The position numbers were made by a program, and so were the translations under genes. A stretch of DNA of 64,000 nucleotides, taken from contig CAMWJV010000002.1 in NCBI GenBank assembly GCA_947174665.1, positions 1-64,000 on the forward strand, written 5' to 3'. Below the pieces are notes generated by a model, which ran no database searches, was not told the origin of the DNA, and was given only the letters and a program-made list of their open reading frames with translations. Source of the DNA: an uncultured Lachnospiraceae bacterium. GTDB lineage: Bacteria; Bacillota; Clostridia; Lachnospirales; Lachnospiraceae. Below, in pieces: positions 7,519 to 17,485 of the stretch. Position 1 is the first letter of the stretch. Every line of letters starts with the position of its first letter.

Positions 7519-9063
7519 GCCGCAGTTATCAAGCATCAGCGCATAGGCCGGCTTATCGCTGTCGTCCTCATAGATATAATAAAGAGACATTCCTCCATGG
7601 GTGACGTACAAATTCTCATAAATCAGCCGTTCTGTTTCGTCATATAAATATGTTCCGCTGCTGAACGACGTACCCCACATCCAGGTATTGTGGGAATATT
7701 TCCGGCAGGCAAGGGATCCGTCATCCCGATACACAAATTTTATTTCTAAAAAATCAGTCTCCTCCGGCCCGTCTCCATAGAAATCAGCAAGTCCTTTTGA
7801 ACAAAAATACTCCGGCCTTCCGTCAGCCCGATACCTGCAATCCTCCTCATAGCTTAAAACTTCGCCGCCATCCAGCCATTCTTTTCCGGTTTCGTCATCT
7901 CTGTTCTCCAGCACATAAGGCTGGTACTGCACCCATTCATGTTCACCCACGCCATGAAATACATAGCCGGTAACGATCTGTTCCTGTTCGGGATGAAACT
8001 CATAGTCATAATAAAAGCCGCAGCCCGTTTCCGTGGCGGGATTAAAATAAAGCTCTACCACTAAATCTCCCCAGGTATCCGTATATTGGTAAAAGGGTTC
8101 CTGCCCCGAAAATCCCTGCTCCGACAGAAGTGCCTCTCTGTTCGGATAATAGATCCTATGACTGTCCATGAGCCCGTACTCGTCATATTCCGCAGCAAAT
8201 ACCGGAATTCCTTCCTCATAGCCAATGTTCGGATCAGGCTCCCAGGGCTTTGTGACATAGGACCTGGCGCTGAAAAAACAATCAAAATATGCCTCATTCT
8301 GTAAATTTCCGTTTTCATCAAGCAGAACACTGCCGGAAAACAATGTCCGTTGTCTCAGTCCGTCCCGGATCTCAAGCGTCTCTTCCTCCCGATCGAGCGT
8401 ATAACTTCGAATTTCAATGATATTTTTAGTCTGCTCGTCAACCTGATACAGTGTCTGGCGGCTCACCGGGCCCTCCTGCCGGGTTCTGCTGAAGATTCGC
8501 AATGTGATGGTCTCCGGCACATAATCTGCCGGTATCTCCACCGGTTCCCTGTCAAAAACATGTGCCTTTTTATCCCACAGATATAAAAACTTCCGTATCT
8601 CCCCGTCGGATGCACCGCTGCAGGAAACCATCACATCCGGGGCTATTGCGCAGACTTCCGATACATCTCCGCAGTCCGGTGTCCCGTTATCATAAGCCGC
8701 GAAAAATCCGCTGATTTCCAAAACTTCACCGGGCAGGCTGACCGGCATCTCCTGCAATATATCATCTTTTTCCTGCGGGCGGCTGACACGAATTACTGCT
8801 TCCCCCGAAGCCTTCTGATACAATGCGACCCAATACTCCTCCTCGGAATACCAGTCCTCTTTTATGCGCAGCCCATTTATCAGTGTATCCCGGCTTAATG
8901 TATCTGTGTTTTCCACAGGCTCTTCGTCAGCCGGGTATGAATCAAATAGCGTATGTTGCGCCATAGGAGCATTTTGGGTGTCTAAACCGACATACAGGAA
9001 AATGCCAAGCATACAAAGACATGCGGCGCACATTACAATTTGTTTTTTCATAGGAGACCTCAC
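7486..9063 (-). CDS. Hypothetical exported/membrane-anchored protein
   Basis: 525 aa; N-terminal hydrophobic segment; no recognised catalytic motif. Confidence 0.65.
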   Translation of the reverse strand: MRSPMKKQIVMCAACLCMLGIFLYVGLDTQNAPMAQHTLFDSYPADEEPVENTDTLSRDTLINGLRIKEDWYSEEEYWVALYQKASGEAVIRVSRPQEKDDILQEMPVSLPGEVLEISGFFAAYDNGTPDCGDVSEVCAIAPDVMVSCSGASDGEIRKFLYLWDKKAHVFDREPVEIPADYVPETITLRIFSRTRQEGPVSRQTLYQVDEQTKNIIEIRSYTLDREEETLEIRDGLRQRTLFSGSVLLDENGNLQNEAYFDCFFSARSYVTKPWEPDPNIGYEEGIPVFAAEYDEYGLMDSHRIYYPNREALLSEQGFSGQEPFYQYTDTWGDLVVELYFNPATETGCGFYYDYEFHPEQEQIVTGYVFHGVGEHEWVQYQPYVLENRDDETGKEWLDGGEVLSYEEDCRYRADGRPEYFCSKGLADFYGDGPEETDFLEIKFVYRDDGSLACRKYSHNTWMWGTSFSSGTYLYDETERLIYENLYVTHGGMSLYYIYEDDSDKPAYALMLDNCGSWGCGLYRVE

Positions 9064-9153
9064 TTTAGCTTTATCTTAACATATCAGAGCATATTTTTAA
9101 ATGAGCCTGTTCAGATATTTGCTTTTGTAGTAAAATCAGAAAGGGAGGTGGCT

Positions 9154-10011
9154 TTGAGTTTGGGGAAATTACAGTTTGGGATGCCTACGCTAATCGAAAC
9201 AGACAGCCCGGAGGACGCCATGAGGCTGTGCAGGGAGCTGGGGTTAGCTTTTGTTGAACTGAATATGAACCTGCCTCAGTATCAGGCGGAGGGCCTGGAG
9301 GATACGGCATATCTGAAATCCCTGCAGCAGAAATACCAGGTGGGATACACCATTCACCTGGACGAGAACCTGAATGTGTGTGATTTTAATCAGGCTGTGG
9401 CGGCCGCATATACGGAAACCGTGGAGAGGGCAGTCCGCGCGGCAAAAGCCATAGGAGCGTCTGTTTTAAATATGCATATGAACCACGGGGTATACTTTAC
9501 ATTGCCGGATCGGAAGGTGTATCTGTTTGATCGGTATTTTGAGCAGTACATGCAGTCATGGAAAAACTTCCGGTCTGTCTGTGAACAGGCGGCGGAAGGC
9601 TCGGACATCATAATCTGTATTGAAAATACGGACGGATATACAGAGTATGAAAAGGAGGCCATTGAGTTCCTGCTGGAAAGCAGGGTGTTTGGCCTGACCT
9701 GGGACATTGGGCACTCTCACGGAGTGGGAGATATAGATGAAGCGTTCATTATGGCTCATCGGGATAAGCTGCGTCATTTTCACATTCATGATGGCCTTGG
9801 TAAAAAGAATCACATGACGCTGGGAACAGGTGAAATTGACTTGAAACAGAGACTGCAGATTGCGGAGGAATGCGGATGCCGGTGTGTGGTAGAGACGAAG
9901 ACGGCGGATGCTCTGAGAGAATCCATGGACTGGCTGGCAGCGCGGGGGTACATTGCTTCTCAGCGCACATATAGCAGCCTGTTTTGTAAAATTAAGCATG
10001 GTTCTGAATAG
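9154..10011 (+). CDS. Sugar phosphate isomerase/epimerase (AP endonuclease 2-like TIM barrel)
   Basis: GASVLNMHMNHG, IICIENTDGY, LTWDIGHSHGVGD, HFHIHDGLGKKNHMTLGTGEID; TTG start after GGGAGGTG. Confidence 0.8.
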   Translation: MSLGKLQFGMPTLIETDSPEDAMRLCRELGLAFVELNMNLPQYQAEGLEDTAYLKSLQQKYQVGYTIHLDENLNVCDFNQAVAAAYTETVERAVRAAKAIGASVLNMHMNHGVYFTLPDRKVYLFDRYFEQYMQSWKNFRSVCEQAAEGSDIIICIENTDGYTEYEKEAIEFLLESRVFGLTWDIGHSHGVGDIDEAFIMAHRDKLRHFHIHDGLGKKNHMTLGTGEIDLKQRLQIAEECGCRCVVETKTADALRESMDWLAARGYIASQRTYSSLFCKIKHGSE

Positions 10012-10061
10012 TTACCATATAAAATAAATATAAAAACAAGCGCGTTGACAGGGAGAAGGCA

Positions 10062-10985
10062 ATGGAACAGAATGGTAAAAAAAAGAAAAGACATATAGGT
10101 TTGAAGATTTTTCTGACGCTTCTTTTGTTGCTGCTGGCGGCAGCGGCAGGGCTTGTGATCTATTTTTATCCGGCATACAGGGCAGCGGGATATTTGGCGA
10201 AGAATCTGAGCTTTCAGAAAATGGAGTATGTAATGGAGGTTAGGCTAGACAGGGAGGAGCTGGATACAAAAAAGAGGATTCTGATCGACACAATGGCAGA
10301 GATTACAGGGATAACCGGCGAGGAGCTGTGTCATCTGACAATACAGGGAAGTATCGACGGAGATGTTATATATGCCTGCATCTATCCGGAAGGACAGGAA
10401 AAGCCGTTGACGGAGCTGTACCTGAGCGATGACCTTGATGTGGTAAACGGAGCGATGCTGTACAGTGCGATGAGGGAAAATTTCTGCGGACAGAATGCGA
10501 TGCTTAATTATCTGTTCCCCGTGTGGGAAGAACACAAATATATGTCTCTGAAGCAGGCGGAGGATATGTTTGGGGTGGATTTGAGCGCGTTTCGCAATTT
10601 TCAGCTGCCATTCAGAGACAGGAAGCTGTCCCGGATGGAATATTTTGTAATATTGGCGGTTATGCACCGGGATAAGGCGGCCGGGAGGGAAAGTTTTTCT
10701 TATCGAAAGGACGGGATAGACGTGGCAATATGGCCCCGGGAGCAGATAGAGTGCAGCGTCAGTATAGAGGATCCGGCGGATATTTTAGATGAACTGAGCA
10801 GAAAGCTTTCCAAAGTGGGAATCAATCTGAGCGGAAATAAGCTGCGCATTCTGGAGTCCCTTTCTTTGACGGCGGAAATGAAGGGTGATGTGGCGCTTCA
10901 GATGCCGAAGGATCTGGTCAGCCAGAATATGGTGGATATTGTTAAGGGCATCAGGGCAGTGATCAGGGAGCTTTCAGGGAAATAG
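10062..10985 (+). CDS. Hypothetical protein with N-terminal membrane anchor
   Basis: 307 aa; KKRHIGLKIFLTLLLLLLAAAAGLVIYFY anchor. Confidence 0.6.
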   Translation: MEQNGKKKKRHIGLKIFLTLLLLLLAAAAGLVIYFYPAYRAAGYLAKNLSFQKMEYVMEVRLDREELDTKKRILIDTMAEITGITGEELCHLTIQGSIDGDVIYACIYPEGQEKPLTELYLSDDLDVVNGAMLYSAMRENFCGQNAMLNYLFPVWEEHKYMSLKQAEDMFGVDLSAFRNFQLPFRDRKLSRMEYFVILAVMHRDKAAGRESFSYRKDGIDVAIWPREQIECSVSIEDPADILDELSRKLSKVGINLSGNKLRILESLSLTAEMKGDVALQMPKDLVSQNMVDIVKGIRAVIRELSGK

Positions 10986-10994
10986 GACGGGAAG

Positions 10995-11028
10995 AAAGCG
11001 GCGGTTTGAAAAAAACTGCCGCTTTTTT
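10995..11028 (+). terminator. Intrinsic terminator
   Basis: AAAGCGGCGG...CTGCCGCTTT then T run. Confidence 0.8.
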
Positions 11029-11096
11029 GTAGCTTTTTGGTCCGGAGAAAGGTATATAGGGTAGAAGCGCTTCTTAATAATTTTTGAAATAGAAGG

Positions 11097-11618
11097 TTGA
11101 GAGTAAAAAAAGAACTGGGGATGAAAATGATGGGACAGCCATTACCGGAAAATACGGATGTGGAAAAAGTGATTGAAGCCTGCTCTGACATGGTCTATCG
11201 ACTTGCCTTTGCCAGGACGGGCACAAAGCAGGATGCAGACGACGTGTATCAGGAGGTCTTTTTGCGGTATCTGAAAAAGCGTCCTGTATTTGAGAGCGAG
11301 GAGCACAGAAAAGCCTGGATGCTGCGGGTGACGATAAACTGTTCCAATTCTTTTTTGTCATCCCGCTGGCACAGAGATCGAACGGAGCTGCCGGAGGATT
11401 TACCCTTTGAGGAAAAGCGGCAGCAGGACCTGTACATGGAGCTGCAGCAGCTGCCGGTGAAATACAGGGATGTGATTCATCTGTTTTATTACGAAGAACT
11501 GTCTGTGGAGGAGATCGGAAAAGCGCTGCGCAGAAAACCTTCCACAGTCCGCACACAGCTGACCAGGGCAAGGGAGATGCTCCGCCGGTTCATGAAGGAG
11601 GAAGATTATGAATTTTAA
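11097..11618 (+). CDS. ECF-type RNA polymerase sigma factor
   Basis: DADDVYQEVFLRYLKK, LPVKYRDVIHLFYYEELSVEEIGKALRRKPSTVRTQLTRAREML; actual start may be 11121. Confidence 0.9.
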   Translation: MRVKKELGMKMMGQPLPENTDVEKVIEACSDMVYRLAFARTGTKQDADDVYQEVFLRYLKKRPVFESEEHRKAWMLRVTINCSNSFLSSRWHRDRTELPEDLPFEEKRQQDLYMELQQLPVKYRDVIHLFYYEELSVEEIGKALRRKPSTVRTQLTRAREMLRRFMKEEDYEF

Positions 11619-12723
11619 AGAGGAATATCGAAAATATAATGAAGCTGTTCGTCCCAAAGAGTCTCTGGTGGAGGAAATGAAGGAGGAAGCCCGGCAGCAG
11701 GAGGAAGAGAAGCGCTTCAGGACCTTCCGGGTGATGCGCAGTGTGGCCGCAGCCGCAGCCGCCTGTCTGTGTATTTTTGTGGGCGTTCCCGCACTTGCCG
11801 CAAACATTGACTCTTTTTATGACATTATGTACAGGTTTTCTCCAAAGCTGGCACAGCAGTTTCGATTGATACAGACCTGGGATGAGGACCAGGGAATCCG
11901 CATGGAGGTTGCGGCAGTCTATGTGAAAGATAACGAACTACAGGCGTATATTACCCTGCAGGACCTGGAGGGGGACAGGATTGACGGAACCACGGATTTA
12001 CGCGGTTACTCCATCAACACTCCCGTGGCCGGTTATGGCGGTGGCGGTTATAGGCCTGTGGACTATGACGAGGAGACGGGGAAAGCAACCTTTTTTATAA
12101 CGGTGGGTCAGCTCGGTCAGAATATAAAGGGGGAAAAAATAACCCTCTCCCTGAACACAATTCTGGGTAAAAAGCAGGAATACCGGAACCTGGATATACC
12201 CATACCCTGGTCTGAGATACAGGAGAATCCGGAGACTATGGAACTGGCAATCAGCGGCAGCAGCGGACACACCCGCGGTTATCTGGAGGATGTTCCGGTC
12301 ATGTGGAGAAAATATGACGAGGAGGGTAATCTTCTGGATGGCGTGCCGCTCTATTACGCAAATATGCTCAAGCCCCGGGAACCGGACAACAGGCTTTCTG
12401 TGGAGGGTATTGATTTTACAGGCATGGGCTATATTGACGGCATTCTTCACATTCAGACGGCGGTGTATGACAATCTGCACAACGATAACCACTGTGAACT
12501 GTTTCTGATTGATGAGGAGGGCAACCTGAGGTTCTATGACTGTAAAATGAGCGGTTCCGGTGAACCGGATGCCAACGGCAAAAAAATCACATATCAGGAA
12601 TGTCTCTTTGCAGTCACCCCGGAGGAGCTGGAACATTACACTTTGTGCGGCGATTTTACCGTGAGCGGACTGTACATGACGGGGGACTGGTCGGTCACCT
12701 TCCCGCTGGAGCAGGGAGAATAA
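11608..12723 (+). CDS. Anti-sigma factor-like membrane protein (DUF4179-like)
   Basis: 371 aa; N-terminal cytoplasmic segment, single TM AAAAACLCIFVGVPALAA, large extracytoplasmic region; overlaps the sigma gene end. Confidence 0.7.
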   Translation: MNFKEEYRKYNEAVRPKESLVEEMKEEARQQEEEKRFRTFRVMRSVAAAAAACLCIFVGVPALAANIDSFYDIMYRFSPKLAQQFRLIQTWDEDQGIRMEVAAVYVKDNELQAYITLQDLEGDRIDGTTDLRGYSINTPVAGYGGGGYRPVDYDEETGKATFFITVGQLGQNIKGEKITLSLNTILGKKQEYRNLDIPIPWSEIQENPETMELAISGSSGHTRGYLEDVPVMWRKYDEEGNLLDGVPLYYANMLKPREPDNRLSVEGIDFTGMGYIDGILHIQTAVYDNLHNDNHCELFLIDEEGNLRFYDCKMSGSGEPDANGKKITYQECLFAVTPEELEHYTLCGDFTVSGLYMTGDWSVTFPLEQGE

Positions 12724-12745
12724 AAAACTGAATGGAAAAAGAGTC

Positions 12746-12776
12746 GAATGCTTTCGCCCTGCAAGCGAAAGCATTC
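12746..12776 (+). terminator. 12-bp perfect hairpin after the anti-sigma gene
   Basis: GAATGCTTTCGC-cctgcaa-GCGAAAGCATTC. Confidence 0.6.
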
Positions 12777-12853
12777 TCCGTTTTATATGAATACATTATC
12801 TCTGATTTTTGATATAATCTAAGACATCTCATTGATAGCAGGAGGTTTTTCAT

Positions 12854-13990
12854 ATGAGTAAAATATCATTGCGTATTGCCGATCTGCGTAAACGAAACAG
12901 AGTGACACAGCAGGAGCTGGCAGACAGTATTGGTGTATCGTTCCAGACCATCAGCAAATGGGAAACGGGAATCAATATGCCTGATATTACCATCCTGCCG
13001 TTACTGGCAGAATATTTTAAAGTATCAACAGACCAGTTATTAGGTTTACAGCCCCTTGATGGAGAAACATATATTCCGGAAAAAACAGCAACAAAAGATT
13101 TTTGGAATCAAAAACTGGAATATCTTTTGCGAACACGAAGAAGTTCCTGGAACGATGACTATGCCCGCTTTCTTGTTTCACAGGTCTGGAAGATTGATAA
13201 ACCGATTTCCGTATTAGACTGTGGCTGCGGCTATGGATTTTTAGGATTACTTTTGCTCCCTTATATGCCCGAAGGAAGCGCCTATACAGGAATTGATTTT
13301 GCTGAGGACCTGATAAAAAAGGGAAAAAGTCTTTTTGAAAGCCAAAGAACAGATGTCACCTTTCTTTGTGAAAATGTTTTTGAGTATTCAGCTGAAAATC
13401 AGTATGATTTTGTAGTATGTCAGGCAGTTCTCAGGCACCTGGACAATCCTGCAGCTTTTATACAGAAAATGATCACCTTTGCAAAACCCGGGGGATATGT
13501 TGTCTGTATTGATTCAAACAGGGAATTTGAATGCTGTGGGCTTTACATTGATGGCATGGACTATCAGGAGTTGTGTCGGCATGAAGGACTGGAAAAAAAG
13601 TGGCGGGCTGAACTCACAATGCAGGGAAGAGATTATGCAGTCGCAATCAGGACTGCACATATGATGCAGAAACTGGGGCTCGTTGATGTTGATGTGAGAA
13701 TGAGCGATAAAGTAGAGTTTGTTACGACACAGTCGGCAGATTATGATGAGAAAAAATATAATTTTATAAAATATAATGATTGGACTTCCGGCATAAGTAA
13801 AGAGGAGAAAGAAAAACTGATCCTCCATTTGCTGAATCATGGTTTATCACGTAAAGAAGCCGAAGATTACTGCGATCGAAATATTAAGATTGCGAATTTT
13901 TTTTCAGAAAACCCAACTGCCGGATACTCGTTTGTAAAAGGAAAGATGATTTCTTACGGGAAGAAAGAAAAGAACACAGCAAACTTATAA
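12854..13990 (+). CDS. XRE-type HTH domain fused to class I SAM methyltransferase
   Basis: RIADLRKRNRVTQQELADSIGVSFQTISKWETGINMPD then VLDCGCGYGFLGLLLL. Confidence 0.87.
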   Translation: MSKISLRIADLRKRNRVTQQELADSIGVSFQTISKWETGINMPDITILPLLAEYFKVSTDQLLGLQPLDGETYIPEKTATKDFWNQKLEYLLRTRRSSWNDDYARFLVSQVWKIDKPISVLDCGCGYGFLGLLLLPYMPEGSAYTGIDFAEDLIKKGKSLFESQRTDVTFLCENVFEYSAENQYDFVVCQAVLRHLDNPAAFIQKMITFAKPGGYVVCIDSNREFECCGLYIDGMDYQELCRHEGLEKKWRAELTMQGRDYAVAIRTAHMMQKLGLVDVDVRMSDKVEFVTTQSADYDEKKYNFIKYNDWTSGISKEEKEKLILHLLNHGLSRKEAEDYCDRNIKIANFFSENPTAGYSFVKGKMISYGKKEKNTANL

Positions 13991-14015
13991 GGACTAATCC
14001 GGGAGGGAGAAAATA

Positions 14016-14519
14016 ATGAAGAAACTCATTGTAATATTAGGTTCAAATGGTGTGGGAAAAAGTACCTCTGCAAAAGCATTCTTGGAAAAGTACACTAAAT
14101 GTGCTTATGTGGATGCAGATTGGTGCCGGGCAATCAACCCTTTTCCATTTACCCCTTCAACAAAAAAAGCAGTAACAGAAAATATATATTGCATATTAAA
14201 AAATTATCTACTCTGTGAGGATATTGATAAAATCGTATTCCCATATGGTTTTCATGGTGAAAGAAAAGAGATTTTTGATACTGTAATCGGCAGATTAAAA
14301 GAAGAAGGAATAGAGTTTGAACTGTTCCCTATTGTACTGAAATGTTCCTTGCAGGAAAATATAAAGCGCTGTGAACGTGATGGACGAGATGCAGAACGCA
14401 TTGAAAGAGGGATAAAAAACACATTTCATTTTTATGATGATTATCAATGTCCCCATATTATAACGACAGAATTAAGCCCTGAAGAAGTTGTCGAGCAAAT
14501 TGCAAATATCATAAAGTGA
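14016..14519 (+). CDS. P-loop AAA/kinase-like protein
   Basis: KLIVILGSNGVGKSTSAKAFLEKYTKCAYVDADWCR. Confidence 0.75.
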   Translation: MKKLIVILGSNGVGKSTSAKAFLEKYTKCAYVDADWCRAINPFPFTPSTKKAVTENIYCILKNYLLCEDIDKIVFPYGFHGERKEIFDTVIGRLKEEGIEFELFPIVLKCSLQENIKRCERDGRDAERIERGIKNTFHFYDDYQCPHIITTELSPEEVVEQIANIIK

Positions 14520-14563
14520 AATGTAATGACATCAAAAGGATATTTAAGTGACAGGAAAGGAAT

Positions 14564-15025
14564 ATGGATATGGGTGATAATTACAATTTTTCAGTGGGCT
14601 GTATCGTCAGAAAAGAGAATCAGGTTCTGCTCGTAAGACATACCTATGGCGGGGCAAATGGAAAACTGCTGATTCCCGGCGGATTCTGCTGTGAAAATGA
14701 ATTGCCGGAGGAGACTGCCGTGCGGGAGGTTTTTGAAGAAACAAGTGTTACCGCAGAAGTCAAGCGCATAGCAGGTATCCGCTGTGACAGAAGGACATGG
14801 TATATTTTATTGGAGATGGACTATATTGCTGGAATTCCCACAAGCGATATGCGTGAAAACAGTGAGGTCTTATTTTGTGAAATATCAGAAGCCTTAACAC
14901 GAAGCGACTGCACTGAAATGACAAAAGTAGCACTTAGAAAAATTCTGAATGACTCTGCGGATTACTTTTATTCGGATATTGAATACAAAAAGCACAGGGG
15001 AGATAATTATACTCTTTACATTTGA
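14564..15025 (+). CDS. NUDIX hydrolase
   Basis: Nudix box GGFCCENELPEETAVREVFEETSV. Confidence 0.88.
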   Translation: MDMGDNYNFSVGCIVRKENQVLLVRHTYGGANGKLLIPGGFCCENELPEETAVREVFEETSVTAEVKRIAGIRCDRRTWYILLEMDYIAGIPTSDMRENSEVLFCEISEALTRSDCTEMTKVALRKILNDSADYFYSDIEYKKHRGDNYTLYI

Positions 15026-15045
15026 GATAAGCCCTGAAAAATGGC

Positions 15046-15074
15046 TTGACAAACAGTGTTTCGGATAGTATGAT
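15046..15074 (+). promoter_or_regulatory. Strong sigma-A promoter for metal transporter
   Basis: TTGACA (15046-15051), 17-bp spacer, TATGAT (15069-15074). Confidence 0.75.
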
Positions 15075-15078
15075 AGGG

Positions 15079-15113
15079 TTCCGGATGCAAATGGTTTGCA
15101 TTTGCATCCGGAA
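15079..15113. promoter_or_regulatory. 35-bp perfect palindrome (15-bp arms), candidate metalloregulator operator
   Basis: TTCCGGATGCAAATG-GTTTG-CATTTGCATCCGGAA just downstream of the -10 box. Confidence 0.6.
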
Positions 15114-15192
15114 TTTTATACGTTTATGCAATAACTATTCAGGACGCTTTATTATCCCTGTGCATATCCACATTTGATAGAAAGGACATATC

Positions 15193-16032
15193 ATGCCGGA
15201 GGTTATTTCAGATACTTTAACAGATGTAACAAAGCTGCTCCCCTTTTTGTTTTTGACCTATCTCGCCATGGAATATCTGGAGCATAAGACCGGAGACAAG
15301 GCGGCAGCCCTCGTAAAAAAGGCGGGGCATTTCGGACCTGCCATCGGCGGCCTGCTGGGAATGGTGCCCCAGTGCGGATTCTCCACTGCGGCATCCAACC
15401 TTTATGCAGGGAGGGTGATTACCATGGGAACTCTGATCGCCATTTATCTCTCCACCTCGGACGAGATGCTGCCTGTTCTGATTTCAGAGCAGGCACCGAT
15501 TGGAACTATCGTAAGGATTCTGCTGGCAAAGGCGGCAATAGGTATTGTGGCAGGGCTTCTGATCGATTTATTTCTGCGCAGGAAAGGCACGGCGGAGCAT
15601 CACCATATTCATGAGGTCTGTGAGCATGAGCACTGTGGCTGCGAGAAGAGCATTTTCCGTTCGGCTCTTTTCCATACGGCGTGGATTGCGCTGTTTATTC
15701 TGCTGATCACATTCGCATTGAACCTGATATTGTTTTGGGTGGGGGAGGACGCGCTGGCAAATCTGCTGCTGAACAGACCGGTTATAGGACCGCTGCTGGC
15801 AGGTCTTGTGGGACTGATACCAAACTGTGCGGGCTCCGTGGCCATTACCCAGTTGTATCTGGAGGGGGTGCTTGATGTGGGCGCCGCCATGGCAGGGCTG
15901 CTGACAGGCAGCGGAGTGGGGCTTCTGGTATTGTTTCGGGTGAACCACAACAGGAAAGAGAATCTGAAGATTCTGGGATTGTTATATACTATCGGCGTTA
16001 TAGCAGGAGCTGTGACAGGGCTGGTTATCTGA
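15193..16032 (+). CDS. Putative metal transporter (ArsP_2 / putative manganese transporter family)
   Basis: GGLLGMVPQCGFSTAASNLYAGRVITMGTLIAIYLSTSDEMLPVL and repeat VGLIPNCAGSVAITQLYLEG; His-rich loop EHHHIHEVCEHEHCGC. Confidence 0.78.
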   Translation: MPEVISDTLTDVTKLLPFLFLTYLAMEYLEHKTGDKAAALVKKAGHFGPAIGGLLGMVPQCGFSTAASNLYAGRVITMGTLIAIYLSTSDEMLPVLISEQAPIGTIVRILLAKAAIGIVAGLLIDLFLRRKGTAEHHHIHEVCEHEHCGCEKSIFRSALFHTAWIALFILLITFALNLILFWVGEDALANLLLNRPVIGPLLAGLVGLIPNCAGSVAITQLYLEGVLDVGAAMAGLLTGSGVGLLVLFRVNHNRKENLKILGLLYTIGVIAGAVTGLVI

Positions 16033-16097
16033 TTATTCCCGCGAGCAATGAGCATAAAGTCAGCATGCTGCGGGGTATTTGACTCGAAAGAAAGGTC

Positions 16098-16592
16098 ATG
16101 GGAATGGATAAAAAAGTAAGGTCTGCCGCCCGGGCGGCTGTATATGGAGAGAAATGGGGTTCGGAATATCCTCAGGGAATAAAGTGGACGAAGCAGAGAA
16201 AGAGCGTTTATAAGGTGCTTAAGGATGCATCTGAACCTCTGAGCGCGGCGCAGATTTATCGCCTGGCAGGGGAGGAGAGCGCCGCTGGAGACTATGCGGG
16301 CGGAAGGGACTACGCCCTATCTACGGTCTACAGGATTCTGGCAGCTTTTGAAGAAAAGAAGCTGGTGGAGAAAAATATATGTCTGGAAGACGGGACGGTG
16401 GTTTATTCGCTGGCGCGGAACGGACATACCCATTATGCGGTTTGTCTGGGATGTCATCGGAGAATTCCTCTGCAGAGCTGTCCCTTTAACCATATTCACA
16501 TGGAGAAGGAACCGGAGGGTTTTACCGTCACCGGCCATCGGCTGGAGCTGTACGGCTACTGTGTTGAGTGCGGAAAAAATGAAGATTGGTAA
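16098..16592 (+). CDS. Fur-family transcriptional regulator
   Basis: RKSVYKVLKDASEPLSAAQIYRLA... STVYRILAAFEEKKLVEK... HTHYAVCLGCHRR... LYGYCVEC. Confidence 0.85.
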   Translation: MGMDKKVRSAARAAVYGEKWGSEYPQGIKWTKQRKSVYKVLKDASEPLSAAQIYRLAGEESAAGDYAGGRDYALSTVYRILAAFEEKKLVEKNICLEDGTVVYSLARNGHTHYAVCLGCHRRIPLQSCPFNHIHMEKEPEGFTVTGHRLELYGYCVECGKNEDW

Positions 16593-16693
16593 CAGTTCCG
16601 TCATGCCTGCTGTCAGCCGCGCCGTTCATTTCGTCATTGACGGGAACGGCGTGGCTCTGCTGCTTTCATGAGATATATGCTCAGCTGACGGAA

Positions 16694-17485
16694 TCAATCT
16701 AACTGAAAGAATCTCATCGTACCTCCGTCGATTGTTGTAACATCACACTCTCTCCCGCCCCAGGGTTGTGTTGTAATTTCACTGATTTGCGTCCAGCCAT
16801 TTTTCTTAACAAAAGAATATAAATTGTTAATATTGTCCACGCGCATAAAAGCGACAGTTTGCTCCACAGGTTCACCATAAAACATGTGAAACCCGTTAAA
16901 CGGAAGCAGTGTCATATTGTGTATTTCGTTAGGCAAGGGCAATACACATCCATATGTTCCGTCACCGTTCTCATTTCTTTGGTCAATTCCTGCATACCAG
17001 CCCAAAACATCTTCAAACCATTTTGCGGTTTTGTCCATATTCTTAGTGTAATATACAGGTGCGTTTTCTTTAACTACATAGCCTCTTTCCTTCAATCCCT
17101 GTACCATTTGATTACCTCCTGAAATAGATTGGACAGATATTTTAGCGAATGAATGCAGCTTCTCTTTCTGACTGCGCGCCATCATAGGAGATATGCCATG
17201 AAAACGAGTAAACGCACGAGAAAAACTTTCCGGTGACTCATAACCATACTTGAATGCAATATCAATGATTTTTGTGTTCGAGCGGCCTATTTCAATTCCT
17301 GCCAGTGTCAGCCGACGATTGCGGATATATTCGCCAAGGGAAACACCGCACAGAATTGAAAAAACACGTTGAAAATGAAAGCTGGACATATATGCCTGAC
17401 TTGATATTACTTCCGGACTTAGTTCGTCACAAATGTTGTCCTCAATAAAATCAACAGCTCTTTGAATGCAGTTTATCGTATTCAT
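16694..17485 (-). CDS. AraC-family regulator with C-terminal VOC/glyoxalase-like domain
   Basis: N-terminal AraC HTH (FHFQRVFSILCGVSLGEYIRNRRLTLA, YGYESPESFSRAFTRFHGISP); C-terminal VOC-like NAPVYYTKNMDKTAKWFEDVLGWYAG. Confidence 0.82.
   Translation of the reverse strand: MNTINCIQRAVDFIEDNICDELSPEVISSQAYMSSFHFQRVFSILCGVSLGEYIRNRRLTLAGIEIGRSNTKIIDIAFKYGYESPESFSRAFTRFHGISPMMARSQKEKLHSFAKISVQSISGGNQMVQGLKERGYVVKENAPVYYTKNMDKTAKWFEDVLGWYAGIDQRNENGDGTYGCVLPLPNEIHNMTLLPFNGFHMFYGEPVEQTVAFMRVDNINNLYSFVKKNGWTQISEITTQPWGGRECDVTTIDGGTMRFFQLD

Noticed and set aside
15079-15113. Palindrome as a plain terminator of the NUDIX gene
   Set aside because: Not excluded, but a near-consensus promoter ends 4 bp upstream and only TTTT follows, so an operator or 5' hairpin is preferred.
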